Position numbers and translations under genes: made by a program
In this document: piece by piece, positions 1 to 7,252 of the stretch
How the letters are laid out: every line of letters begins with the position of its first letter
How positions within the stretch are numbered: the first letter of the stretch is position 1
Notes under the pieces: model-generated
Told to the model about the DNA's origin: nothing
The model's input: only the letters and a program-made list of their open reading frames with translations
The model's database searches: none
Source: JBEGTT01 sp041179245
Lineage (GTDB): Bacteria > Pseudomonadota > Gammaproteobacteria > Burkholderiales > Rhodocyclaceae
Assembly (NCBI GenBank): GCA_041179245.1
Contig: JBEGTT010000153.1
Span: forward strand, 1 to 22,116
Length of the DNA: 22,116 bases
Direction of reading: 5' to 3'

Positions 1-639
1 CAAATTCCAGTGGCGCGCAACCAAATACCCTACCACCGAATGATCTGCGCTAAAGCGAGCATCTTCTTCAACTAAGTCAATCCAGCAATTTGGATCACCA
101 ATACGCATTTGTTCGCAGTAAGTCTGGAATCTATCCATCAGCACGGGCACACCACAATCGTGGAAAACCGCTGCTAGGTAAGCCTGATCTGGGAAGATGT
201 TACACACCGTGATGCGATCATTAGCGACCAGCATAGCAATCTGGGCTATCGCCTGTGACCGCGCCCAATAAGACTCCATTGCGGCACGATTTTTGGACTT
301 ACTGGACATTCCAGACGCCGTAATAGCCATCACCAGATTAAACGTTTCCTTCACTCCCAAGGAATGCAGAATCTGCTCCAGCGAAGAAAATGGCTGAAAT
401 TGACGATAAGCAAGGTTACCCGTCACTTTGAATAACATCGAAACGATTGCTGGATCCTGACCAATGACCCGCGCTAGCTCACGGATATCAAATTTCTCAC
501 CTAATAACAACAGGCGCAGCTCTTCAAGAACACGCGGCTGAGGCGGAATTTTGATTCCTTTTTCCAACAAGCGCTGAATCTTGCGGGCATCGTCCGGGCC
601 TAACGACTTCACAGCATCTGCAATAGAAACCGAACTCAT
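1..639 (-). CDS. HDOD domain signalling protein, C-terminal part beyond window
   Basis: The first 213 codons are visible, running from an ATG at 639 leftward off the window without a stop. The protein starts MSSVSIADAVKSLG and has the HDOD-family pattern: IPPQPRVLEEL near residue 30, then VIGQDPAIVSMLFKV, a SLGVKETF helix, and AAVFHDCGVPVL, which is the degenerate HD-like core. HDOD proteins resemble HD phosphohydrolases but usually lack the metal ligands, and they act as signalling adaptors in motility, chemotaxis, stress and development. A purine-rich AGGAAG stands about 10 bases before the ATG. The gene follows hyi after a 95-base spacer and is probably in the same transcription unit. What lies C-terminal (for example a GGDEF domain) cannot be seen. 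The family is well supported; the specific role is unknown. Confidence 0.85.
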   Translation of the reverse strand, partial: MSSVSIADAVKSLGPDDARKIQRLLEKGIKIPPQPRVLEELRLLLLGEKFDIRELARVIGQDPAIVSMLFKVTGNLAYRQFQPFSSLEQILHSLGVKETFNLVMAITASGMSSKSKNRAAMESYWARSQAIAQIAMLVANDRITVCNIFPDQAYLAAVFHDCGVPVLMDRFQTYCEQMRIGDPNCWIDLVEEDARFSADHSVVGYLVARHWNL

Positions 640-672
640 GGCTAAAATCTTCCTCTTCTTCAATAGCTCGGG

Positions 673-704
673 CTAAAAACAGTAAAAAACAGCGAAAATA
701 ACAG
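673..704. repeat. Three phased A-tract units (about 10-bp period)
   Basis: On the plus strand three near-identical units follow each other: CTAAAAACAG, TAAAAAACAG and CGAAAATAACAG. The A-tracts are centred near 677, 686.5 and 696.5, close to one helical turn apart, which is the arrangement known to bend DNA. The array lies in the spacer between hyi and the HDOD gene. In the minus-strand transcript it reads as U-rich blocks. It could be a curved promoter region for the HDOD gene or part of a weak terminator; the sequence does not decide. Confidence 0.5.
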
Positions 705-734
705 ACCGGCAATGGGCCGCTATTTTATCAGGCA

Positions 735-1517
735 TTACCCCTTAACAGCATTAAACCAATGTAATGATGTTTCTGTATTCACCGTAGGCCGGTACTCACA
801 TCCTATCCAACCCGAATAAAACATTTCATCCATCTGGGCAAACAGGCTTGGAAAATCGATATCACCGGTCCCGGGTTCATTTCGTCCCGGAAAATCCGCA
901 ATCTGAAAGTGCCCAATCACTGGCAAATACTGCTTAATCAAACTGAACAAATCGGCACCCATCACCTGAGCATGATAGAGATCGAGTTGGACTTGTAAAG
1001 CAGGATGATTAATCACCCGTTGGATGCGAAATGCTTTTTCTGGCGAATTAAGCCAGTAACCCGGCATGTCAATCCGGCTATTGATAGGTTCAATCAGTAG
1101 ACACACCCCTGCGGAAGCACACTGTTCGGCAGCCAAGGTGAGATTTTTGAGAAACACCGCCTCGTGCTGATCTTCCGACACACCCGGCAAGGCAAGCCCC
1201 GCCATAGCATGGAGCTGATGACAACCCAACTTAGTCGCATATTCCAGCGCCTGATCTACACTGCGCCGAAATGCCAACTCTTTCCCTGGATGGCAGGCAA
1301 TACCTCGATCCCCAGCCCCCCAGTCACCCGGCAACACGTTAAACAACACCTGTTCCAATCCTGCGCTTGAAAGCCATTGAGCCAACTGATCCGCTGGCCA
1401 CTCATACGGGAAAAGGTACTCAACGCCCCGAAAACCAGCCTTGGCCGCTTTTTCAAATCGCGCCGGAAAGTCCACTTCTTGAAATAGAAAACTCAGATTT
1501 GCTGCAAACCTTGGCAC
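735..1517 (-). CDS. hyi: Hydroxypyruvate isomerase (Hyi/OtnI family TIM barrel)
   Basis: This 260-residue protein has the usual length of the hydroxypyruvate isomerase family, which interconverts hydroxypyruvate and tartronate semialdehyde in glyoxylate metabolism. It starts MPRFAANLSFLFQEVDF, a typical N-terminus (NLSFLF), and has LIEPINSR, QLDLYHAQ, GHFQIADFPGRNEPG and IGCEYRP. The expected metal and catalytic residues are E143, D179, Q205 and E241, and all are present. The start is GTG at 1517, chosen because a strong AGGAGG lies 8 bases upstream. The gene starts 12 bases after the phosphodiesterase homologue, and the ribosome binding site overlaps that gene's stop codon, which suggests translational coupling. 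No glyoxylate carboligase or tartronate semialdehyde reductase gene is visible beside it. A related sugar isomerase activity in the same family cannot be excluded. Confidence 0.88.
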   Translation of the reverse strand: MPRFAANLSFLFQEVDFPARFEKAAKAGFRGVEYLFPYEWPADQLAQWLSSAGLEQVLFNVLPGDWGAGDRGIACHPGKELAFRRSVDQALEYATKLGCHQLHAMAGLALPGVSEDQHEAVFLKNLTLAAEQCASAGVCLLIEPINSRIDMPGYWLNSPEKAFRIQRVINHPALQVQLDLYHAQVMGADLFSLIKQYLPVIGHFQIADFPGRNEPGTGDIDFPSLFAQMDEMFYSGWIGCEYRPTVNTETSLHWFNAVKG

Positions 1518-1525
1518 AACTGACC

Positions 1526-1531
1526 CCTCCT
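1526..1531 (-). promoter_or_regulatory. Strong Shine-Dalgarno site fixing the GTG start of hyi
   Basis: The minus strand reads AGGAGG here, 8 bases before GTG at 1517. The site overlaps the TAG stop of the upstream phosphodiesterase gene (1530-1532), so termination and re-initiation could be coupled. It is the main reason for accepting GTG as the start. Confidence 0.8.
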
Positions 1532-2309
1532 ACACTTCCAGGACAGCCCCTTGCTGTAATCGGACAAGCCGCATTCCGGCGCGCCCGGCAAACAGCCTTT
1601 CAACTTCACGCATGGTTTGATCGGCTAATTGGGGTTTCAAATGCGTAATACACAGTTGTTCGACCGAGAAATCTCCTAACCATTCACAGAGAGAATCCGG
1701 GCAAAAATGACCAGACCGTTCCGCCAAGGCTTTTTCTTGATTCGGAAAAGCGCACTCAACAATCAGGCTACGTAACAGAGGGATTTCTTTTAATGCCTGT
1801 AAAAAAGTGGGACTAACACGCGTATCCCCAGAAAACACCGTGCTGCCCTTGGGGGTACGAATCTCATAGGCGACAGCAGGAACATGATGATTCACCGGCA
1901 ACGCTCGAATCTCTCCCCCTTCAAATGGAAAAACGCTGCCTAGATCAAAGGGAATAAAGCTTACACAAGGAGCCTCAGCAAACGGGATCACTGAAAAATC
2001 AGGCCAGATGGTCCAGTTAAAGATGTGTTTACGCAACGCCTCAATAACTTCCAATGGAGCAAACACTTGCAACGGTTTGGGGTTCATCCCAAAAACACTA
2101 TCCAGCATCAAGGGCAACGCAGCAACATGATCCAAGTGTGCATGGGTTAGAAAAACATGGTCAATTTTGGCCATTTCTCCAAGGCTCAAATCACCAACTC
2201 CTGTCCCTGCATCAATCAAGATTTTTTCGCCCAACAGCAAAGAGGTGGTTCGCATACCCTGACCACCAATACCCCCACTACACCCTAGTATTTTCAGATT
2301 GATATTCAT
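1530..2309 (-). CDS. Metallo-beta-lactamase-fold protein, class II 3',5'-cyclic-nucleotide phosphodiesterase-like
   Basis: The 259-residue protein opens with LKILGCSGGIGG and carries the metal motif THAHLDH (H56, H58, D60, H61). Further likely ligands are H141 or H142 in PVNHHVPA, D162 in FSGDTRVS and H223 in ITHLKPQ. The tract LIVECAFPNQ followed by SGH (H201) resembles the class II cyclic-nucleotide phosphodiesterases (yeast PDE1, Vibrio CpdP) more than RNase Z or glyoxalase II. The likely activity is hydrolysis of cAMP or cGMP, but that is inferred from family resemblance. The start is ATG at 2309 with only a weak ribosome binding site. It is the first gene of a minus-strand group with hyi and the HDOD gene, and is divergent from dusA. 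Confidence 0.75.
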   Translation of the reverse strand: MNINLKILGCSGGIGGQGMRTTSLLLGEKILIDAGTGVGDLSLGEMAKIDHVFLTHAHLDHVAALPLMLDSVFGMNPKPLQVFAPLEVIEALRKHIFNWTIWPDFSVIPFAEAPCVSFIPFDLGSVFPFEGGEIRALPVNHHVPAVAYEIRTPKGSTVFSGDTRVSPTFLQALKEIPLLRSLIVECAFPNQEKALAERSGHFCPDSLCEWLGDFSVEQLCITHLKPQLADQTMREVERLFAGRAGMRLVRLQQGAVLEV

Positions 2310-2398
2310 TTTGTGTCGACAAGTTTTTTTCTGAGTATATTGAAAAATTGGCCTGAGGATGAGAAATTAGCCACCTTCCAGAATGAAAAGCAGAGCCA
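2310..2398. promoter_or_regulatory. Divergent intergenic region between the phosphodiesterase homologue and dusA
   Basis: These 89 bases must hold start signals for both divergent genes. An AT-rich core at 2334-2341 gives TATACT on minus (2339-2334) and TATATT on plus (2336-2341), either of which could be a -10 element. I see no good -35 box at standard spacing for either, so exact promoters are not called. Confidence 0.3.
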
Positions 2399-3427
2399 GT
2401 GCACACATCAGCCGCAACACATCACAACGCTCCCCGCAAACTTTGTATCGCACCAATGCTAGATTGGACCGACCGGCACTGCCGCATTTTCCATCGCTGG
2501 TTATCGCCCCACGCTTGGCTTTATTCCGAAATGGTGACCACGGGCGCACTGATTCATGGCGACGCTGCTCGTTATCTGGATTTCTCAACGGATGAACACC
2601 CGGTTGCACTACAGTTGGCCGGCAGCGACCCCGCAGATTTGGCCCTATGCGCAAAATTGGGGGAACAGTGGGGTTATGCAGAAATCAACCTGAACTGCGG
2701 CTGCCCATCCGAACGTGTTCAGCGTGGGGCTTTTGGTGCCTGTCTGATGGCTGAGCCTGCACTGGTTGCCGATTGCCTGAAGGCCATGCAGGACGTAGTT
2801 TCTGTTCCAGTATCGGTAAAACATCGAATCGGCATCGATACAATCGAGGATTACAGTTTTGTCCGCGACTTCGTTGGGTACCAGCATCACATCGGTTGCC
2901 GCGTCTTCATCGTGCACACCCGCAATGCCATCCTGAAAGGACTTACCCCCAAGGAAAATCGCGAAATTCCTCCCTTGCGTTATGAAGTAGCCAGCCAGCT
3001 AAAAGCAGATTTCCCTGACAGTGAAATCATCATCAACGGGGGAATTGAAACGGTAGAAGCCGTGAGACAGCACTGGCAAGCGGTGGATGGGGTGATGATT
3101 GGGCGAGAAGCCTACCATCGGCCAGAACTACTTTTTGACCTTGAGCAGTGCCTGCAAGATCCTTTAGCCAACATCATTCCCTTGCAACAATGCCCAGAAG
3201 CAGCGATCGAACTGCGAGAGAGAATGGTGGTTTACTTGGCTAATTGGGTTAATCAGGGGAACTACGCGGGGGCTGTCACCCGCCACTGGCTAGGTCTTCA
3301 TCGTGGACAAAAGGGTTCACGGCTCTGGCGCCAGATTTTTTCAGACCACAAAAAACTCGCTCAACTCACCGACGAAACCAGCGTCAGACGATTCTTTGGT
3401 GAGGGTGATGACTGCCTTAGGGTTTAA
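2399..3427 (+). CDS. dusA: tRNA-dihydrouridine(20/20a) synthase DusA
   Basis: This 342-residue flavoenzyme reduces uridine to dihydrouridine in the tRNA D-loop. It shows the Dus signatures: CIAPMLDWTDRHCR near residue 15, EMVTTGA, LQLAGSDP, then INLNCGCPSERVQRGAFGA with the catalytic cysteine C102, VKHRIGID, and the DusA-specific LKGLTPKENREIPPLRY, where DusB and DusC differ. INGGIET and MIGREAYHRP form the FMN phosphate site. GTG at 2399 is the first possible start after an in-frame stop at 2384-2386. The next start, ATG inside CIAPMLDW, would delete core sequence. The ribosome binding site is weak. The stop overlaps the stop of the convergent PAS-GGDEF-EAL gene. Confidence 0.95.
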   Translation: MHTSAATHHNAPRKLCIAPMLDWTDRHCRIFHRWLSPHAWLYSEMVTTGALIHGDAARYLDFSTDEHPVALQLAGSDPADLALCAKLGEQWGYAEINLNCGCPSERVQRGAFGACLMAEPALVADCLKAMQDVVSVPVSVKHRIGIDTIEDYSFVRDFVGYQHHIGCRVFIVHTRNAILKGLTPKENREIPPLRYEVASQLKADFPDSEIIINGGIETVEAVRQHWQAVDGVMIGREAYHRPELLFDLEQCLQDPLANIIPLQQCPEAAIELRERMVVYLANWVNQGNYAGAVTRHWLGLHRGQKGSRLWRQIFSDHKKLAQLTDETSVRRFFGEGDDCLRV

Positions 3428-5172
3428 AGCGGTGACGGATTCCGGTTCCAGTTCAGCACAAAATCACAGATGGTTTCGGCTGGCAAAGGTTTGCAGTACA
3501 AAAAACCTTGAAATAGATCACAGCCCAATCCCTTTAGATGGTCGCGCTGCGCTTCCGTTTCGACACCTTCAGCAACCAACTCAAGCCCAAGGTTGTGCCC
3601 CAATACGATGGTTGCCGAACAAATGGCAGAATCATCCTTGTCAAAACTAACGTCCCGGACAAAGCTTTGGTCAAGTTTCAGACGATTGATGGGTAACTGC
3701 TTGAGGTAGGCTAATGACGAATACCCTGTGCCAAAATCATCAATAGCCAAGACGATTCCCAGATCATGAAGCTGCTGCAAAATTTCAATCGTAGCCTGCG
3801 GATTTTGCATGGCCGTACTTTCCGTGATTTCCAGCTCCAAATCACCTGCTGCCAAGTCATAACAAGCCAGAGCTCCCCGAATAACCACCGGAAGGTATTC
3901 ATGGCGGAGCTGCTGTGTCGATAAGTTAACCGCAACTCTAACATCCGACATACCGGCGTCTTTAAACTCACGAAGTTTGCGGCAAGCCTCCCAGAAGACC
4001 CAGTCACCTAAGGGCTGAATCAGGCCTGTTTCTTCGGCAATTTTAATGAAAATGACTGGGGGAATATTCCCCATCTCAGGATGCACCCACCGAGCCAAGG
4101 CTTCCAGACCCACAATTCGCCCGGTCGCGGTATCCAGCTGCGGCTGAAAGCACAAATGAAACTGTGGCGCACTGTAGAGCGACAAACCCTCCATTGCCTG
4201 ACGCAAAGCCACTTCCAACTTCAGCCGTTCTTGAGCCGCTTCATTCATGCAGGCCGTGAAGAACTGAAAGTTGTTTCTACCCTGTGATTTGGCGTGATAC
4301 ATCGCAGAATCCGCATTACGAATGAGCGTTTCAGCATCAACGCCATCCGCTGGAAATAAAGCAACGCCAATACTCGGTGTTGAATACAGCATGTGCTTAC
4401 CCACCGAATAGCTAGCCCCCAAATTTCGCAGGATCTTGCTGGCAATTCCACCAATCGACATCACGTTGTCAATGTGATGCAAAATCACCACAAATTCATC
4501 ACCGCCAATTCTAGAAACCAGATCACTCCCCCTAACGCTCTCAACTAAGCGATGGGCAATCTGAATCAGCAATTCGTCCCCAACGTTATGCCCCAAAGTG
4601 TCATTAACCTGCTTGAAATTATCCATATCGATCAGCATGACACCGACGGTTGAACCATCCCGCTTGGCCCCAGCCAAGGCACGCTTCATTTGGGCTTCCA
4701 GTGATGCTCGGTTAGACAAACCTGTCAGCGGATCGTGGTGGGCCATGTGATGCAGCCGGTCTTCCGCCTTTTTACGTTCGCTGATGTCATGGAAGTTGGC
4801 AATATAATTCTCAACCTGACCGTCCTGACCGTAGGCGACAGAGATTCTCAGTAGCTTCACGTAAACCGAACCGTCCTTGCGACGATCCCAGACCTCACCT
4901 TCCCAAGCGCCCTTTTCCTTAAGTCCACGCCACAAGCTTTCAATGGTCGAACGAGGGGTATCACCTGACGACATGATGCGCGGATCCTGACCCACGACTT
5001 CGGCGAGGGCATATCCGGTCATTCGGGTAAAGGCAGGGTTAACTTCCAAAATCCGATTACCCGCATCAGTAATCACGACGGCTTCACTGGTGCATTCGAA
5101 AACGCGGGCCAGCAAACGTAACCGTTCAATTTCACAGTGATTAGCTTCGGTCAGTTCAGTATGTTGTGTCAT
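3424..5172 (-). CDS. PAS-GGDEF-EAL protein (diguanylate cyclase/c-di-GMP phosphodiesterase)
   Basis: The 582-residue protein has one PAS domain (about 20-135), a GGDEF domain (about 140-303) and an EAL domain (about 320-570). No signal peptide or membrane segment is seen, so it is probably cytosolic. The GGDEF signature GGDEF (223-227) is intact and preceded by the inhibitory-site motif RGSD (214-217) at the standard five-residue spacing. The EAL domain keeps EALAR (357-361), NLSTQQL, EITES, DDFGTGYSS (478-486), K499, D501 and E535. Both catalytic domains therefore look competent, and PAS could switch between making and degrading c-di-GMP. Which activity dominates cannot be read from sequence. 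It stands alone between convergent dusA and divergent bioF. The ribosome binding site at ATG 5172 is weak. Confidence 0.95.
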   Translation of the reverse strand: MTQHTELTEANHCEIERLRLLARVFECTSEAVVITDAGNRILEVNPAFTRMTGYALAEVVGQDPRIMSSGDTPRSTIESLWRGLKEKGAWEGEVWDRRKDGSVYVKLLRISVAYGQDGQVENYIANFHDISERKKAEDRLHHMAHHDPLTGLSNRASLEAQMKRALAGAKRDGSTVGVMLIDMDNFKQVNDTLGHNVGDELLIQIAHRLVESVRGSDLVSRIGGDEFVVILHHIDNVMSIGGIASKILRNLGASYSVGKHMLYSTPSIGVALFPADGVDAETLIRNADSAMYHAKSQGRNNFQFFTACMNEAAQERLKLEVALRQAMEGLSLYSAPQFHLCFQPQLDTATGRIVGLEALARWVHPEMGNIPPVIFIKIAEETGLIQPLGDWVFWEACRKLREFKDAGMSDVRVAVNLSTQQLRHEYLPVVIRGALACYDLAAGDLELEITESTAMQNPQATIEILQQLHDLGIVLAIDDFGTGYSSLAYLKQLPINRLKLDQSFVRDVSFDKDDSAICSATIVLGHNLGLELVAEGVETEAQRDHLKGLGCDLFQGFLYCKPLPAETICDFVLNWNRNPSPL

Positions 5173-5201
5173 GTTGGGATCAGTACGCGGATGGCTGCGT
5201 C

Positions 5202-5230
5202 ATTTTCGTCTATTTCAAAGCCTTTGACAA
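5202..5230 (-). promoter_or_regulatory. Possible sigma-70 promoter for the PAS-GGDEF-EAL gene
   Basis: On the minus strand TTGTCA (5230-5225) and GAAAAT (5207-5202) are separated by 17 bases, matching 5/6 and 4/6 of the consensus boxes. Transcription would start near 5195, giving a leader of about 22 nt before ATG 5172. This is motif matching only. Confidence 0.3.
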
Positions 5231-5274
5231 AAGAACGATTGGATTGATTGGGTTAAAACGATCAATTTGCAGAA

Positions 5275-5297
5275 CATCCATCCGCTGAACATGGATG
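5275..5297. repeat. 7-bp inverted repeat upstream of bioF
   Basis: CATCCAT (5275-5281) and ATGGATG (5291-5297) form a perfect inverted repeat around a 9-base centre, 60 bases before the proposed bioF start. No U-run follows, so it is not an intrinsic terminator. It could be an operator for the biotin operon, but it does not resemble the BirA box I know (TTGT...AACC with GGTT...ACAA halves). Chance occurrence is possible. Confidence 0.3.
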
Positions 5298-5346
5298 GCT
5301 TCAAGCGCAATGGTAAACTCCAGCCTACTGCCGTTTATCTACGTTC

Positions 5347-5350
5347 AGGT
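5347..5350 (+). promoter_or_regulatory. Ribosome binding site supporting TTG start of bioF
   Basis: AGGT at 5347-5350 lies 7 bases before TTG at 5358. Starting there gives an N-terminus the length of known BioF proteins. The upstream in-frame ATGs at 5295 and 5310 have no purine-rich site at usable spacing. Confidence 0.45.
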
Positions 5351-5357
5351 CATTTTT

Positions 5358-6527
5358 TTGAATAATTTGCATACCCTTCTCTCTGAATCACTTGCCCAAC
5401 TCGCCTCATCTGGTCTCGCTCGCCGTCGGCACAAGCTAGAATCATCGTGCGGGCGCACGGTCATCGTCGATGGACGCTCCCTGCTCAACTTTGCCAGCAA
5501 TGACTATCTTGGCCTAGCCAACCATCCTGACATTGCCCAAGCCATTGCTCACGGCGCCACCCACTGGGGAGCAGGAAGCGGTGCCTCGCACCTCGTGAGT
5601 GGCCACCTTGTACCTCATGATGAGCTGGAGCAGAACATTGCTCGATTCGTCGGTTTTCCAAGCGCGCTCACGTTTTCTACTGGCTATCTGGCCAATCTAG
5701 CGGTCACCCCCACATTGGCTGGCCGTGGGACGGCCATTTTTGCAGACAAGCTCAATCACGCGTCGCTGATTGATGCGATGCAACTGGCTAAAGCCAATGG
5801 TGCTAAGGTTCAGCGTTATCCCCACAAAGATGTGCAGACGCTTGAGCGACAACTCAGCAACAGTACCGCTGGCACCAAGCTAATTGTCACCGATAGCGTT
5901 TTCAGCATGGATGGCGACCTAGCCCCCTTACCCGCATTGCTGGAATTAGCCGAACAATTCGACGCTTGGCTAATCATTGACGATGCGCATGGTTTTGGGG
6001 TGCTTGGCCCGCAGGGTGAAGGTGCGTTGGCACACTTTGGACTTCTTCCCTCTCACCGAGTTCTGCTGATGGGAACACTGGGCAAAGCTGCAGGGGTAGC
6101 GGGTGCTTTTGTTGCTGGCTCTGAACTTGCCATTGAGTATCTTTTACAAAAGGGTAGGAGTTATATTTTCACCACCGCCGCCCCCCCCTCGATTGCCTGT
6201 GGTTTAACTACTAGCCTAAAGCTCATTGAAACCGGCACTCCCCTACGAGCCAACCTGTTCGCCAACATCAAAAATTTGCAGGAAGGTTTGCGGGGTAGTC
6301 CCCATCACTTACTTCCCTCCCCAACAGCCATTCAACCGCTGATCATTGGTGAAAACCAAGCTGCATTAACACTATCCAACGCGTTATGGGAACAAGGAAT
6401 CTGGGTACCAGCCATTCGCCCCCCCACCGTTCCAGCGGGTACCGCACGACTGCGCATTTCAATATCTGCGGCTCATACCGAAGCAGATATTCAGCAGTTG
6501 GTGACAGCGCTCAAGGAATTAGCATGA
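5358..6527 (+). CDS. bioF: 8-amino-7-oxononanoate synthase
   Basis: BioF is a PLP enzyme that condenses pimeloyl-ACP with L-alanine to give 8-amino-7-oxononanoate, the first ring-assembly step of biotin synthesis. From TTG 5358 the protein has 389 residues, close to E. coli BioF. Motifs include LNFASNDYLGLANHP, GSGASHLVSGH, DKLNHASLIDA, VTDSVFSMDGD, IIDDAHGFGVLG and LGKAAGVAGAF with the PLP lysine K243, ending IRPPTVPAGTARLR. Starting at ATG 5295 would add 21 residues (reading SSLLPFIYVQVIF) that BioF proteins lack. The TGA overlaps the bioH ATG (ATGA at 6524-6527), marking the start of a tightly coupled operon. Function is near certain; the start is less so. Confidence 0.93.
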   Translation: MNNLHTLLSESLAQLASSGLARRRHKLESSCGRTVIVDGRSLLNFASNDYLGLANHPDIAQAIAHGATHWGAGSGASHLVSGHLVPHDELEQNIARFVGFPSALTFSTGYLANLAVTPTLAGRGTAIFADKLNHASLIDAMQLAKANGAKVQRYPHKDVQTLERQLSNSTAGTKLIVTDSVFSMDGDLAPLPALLELAEQFDAWLIIDDAHGFGVLGPQGEGALAHFGLLPSHRVLLMGTLGKAAGVAGAFVAGSELAIEYLLQKGRSYIFTTAAPPSIACGLTTSLKLIETGTPLRANLFANIKNLQEGLRGSPHHLLPSPTAIQPLIIGENQAALTLSNALWEQGIWVPAIRPPTVPAGTARLRISISAAHTEADIQQLVTALKELA

Positions 6528-7252
6528 GCACCACCCAATCAGCTCCGGTTTTCCTACCCGGCTGGGGCCTTGGCCGTCACCCATTGCAGCAGATGGCAGA
6601 TGCGACCGCAGGCCAAATTCTGGATCTACCGGGGTATGGAGAAATACCGGATACGCCCAATTTCGATTTGGCGGTATCAACACTGGCTGAACATCTACAG
6701 TCCAACACATGCCTCGTCGGCTGGTCATTAGGTGCGCAGTTAGCCCTCGCCATTGCCGCTCGTTTCCCGGAAAAAATCGGTAAATTGGTCTTGATTTCTG
6801 GCACAGCCTCGTTCATCCAGCGTGAAAACTGGCCGCACGCTGTCCCAGCGGAAATCCTTGATGGATTTAGGGAGGGAGTTGCCGCTGATTTTTCTACCGC
6901 TTTACCCCGCTTTGTCGCTGGATTTAACCGGGGAGATACTCGCAGCAAAGCCGTCACGATGGAACTGCTGAAAGGCATGGACACTACGACGCCCCCTGCT
7001 GTGCAAACGCTACTCACTGGACTCGATTGGTTACGTGATGTTGACCTGCGAGCCGAACTTCCCGCCATCAAAGCAAAAACGCTGCTCATCCATGGCGTTA
7101 ACGACCCCCTAATGCCCCTCGCCGCAGCGCAAACATTAGCCGGCATTCTGCCCAACGCAAGGCTAACCATCATGGAGGGCTGCGCGCACGCGCCCTTTAC
7201 GTCACAGCCAGAAACCTTCCTGAATCACTTGCAAGGTTCCATTCATGGTTAA
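6524..7252 (+). CDS. bioH: Pimeloyl-ACP methyl ester carboxylesterase
   Basis: BioH removes the methyl group from pimeloyl-ACP methyl ester, ending the BioC-BioH route to the pimelate moiety. From ATG 6524 it is a 242-residue alpha/beta hydrolase. The catalytic triad is S68 in GWSLG, D194 in HGVNDPLMP and H222 in GCAHAPF, where AHAPF followed by QPETFL matches E. coli BioH. The oxyanion region is FLPGWGLG. The reading frame stays open 46 codons further upstream inside bioF, but the ATGA overlap with bioF and the normal length support 6524. It overlaps bioC by 8 bases. Its place between bioF and bioC makes BioH much likelier than a generic esterase. Confidence 0.94.
   Translation: MSTTQSAPVFLPGWGLGRHPLQQMADATAGQILDLPGYGEIPDTPNFDLAVSTLAEHLQSNTCLVGWSLGAQLALAIAARFPEKIGKLVLISGTASFIQRENWPHAVPAEILDGFREGVAADFSTALPRFVAGFNRGDTRSKAVTMELLKGMDTTTPPAVQTLLTGLDWLRDVDLRAELPAIKAKTLLIHGVNDPLMPLAAAQTLAGILPNARLTIMEGCAHAPFTSQPETFLNHLQGSIHG

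Noticed and set aside
524..712. Minus-strand open frame of 62 codons across the HDOD start
   Set aside because: It overlaps the HDOD gene in another frame. The HDOD frame has a good ribosome binding site and a recognisable family pattern.
703..725. Possible terminator after hyi from a CGGC/GCCG pairing
   Set aside because: The stem is only 4 bp and the nearest T-rich tract on the minus strand is several bases downstream and interrupted, so it is too weak to call.
5224..5258. TTGACA and TTAAAA as a plus-strand promoter for bioF
   Set aside because: The boxes are 23 bases apart, too far for sigma-70. The TTGACA region is better explained as the reverse of a minus-strand -35 box.
6577..7173. 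Minus-strand open frame of 198 codons
   Set aside because: It lies fully inside bioH on the opposite strand, has no recognisable domain, and bioH is clearly the real gene.
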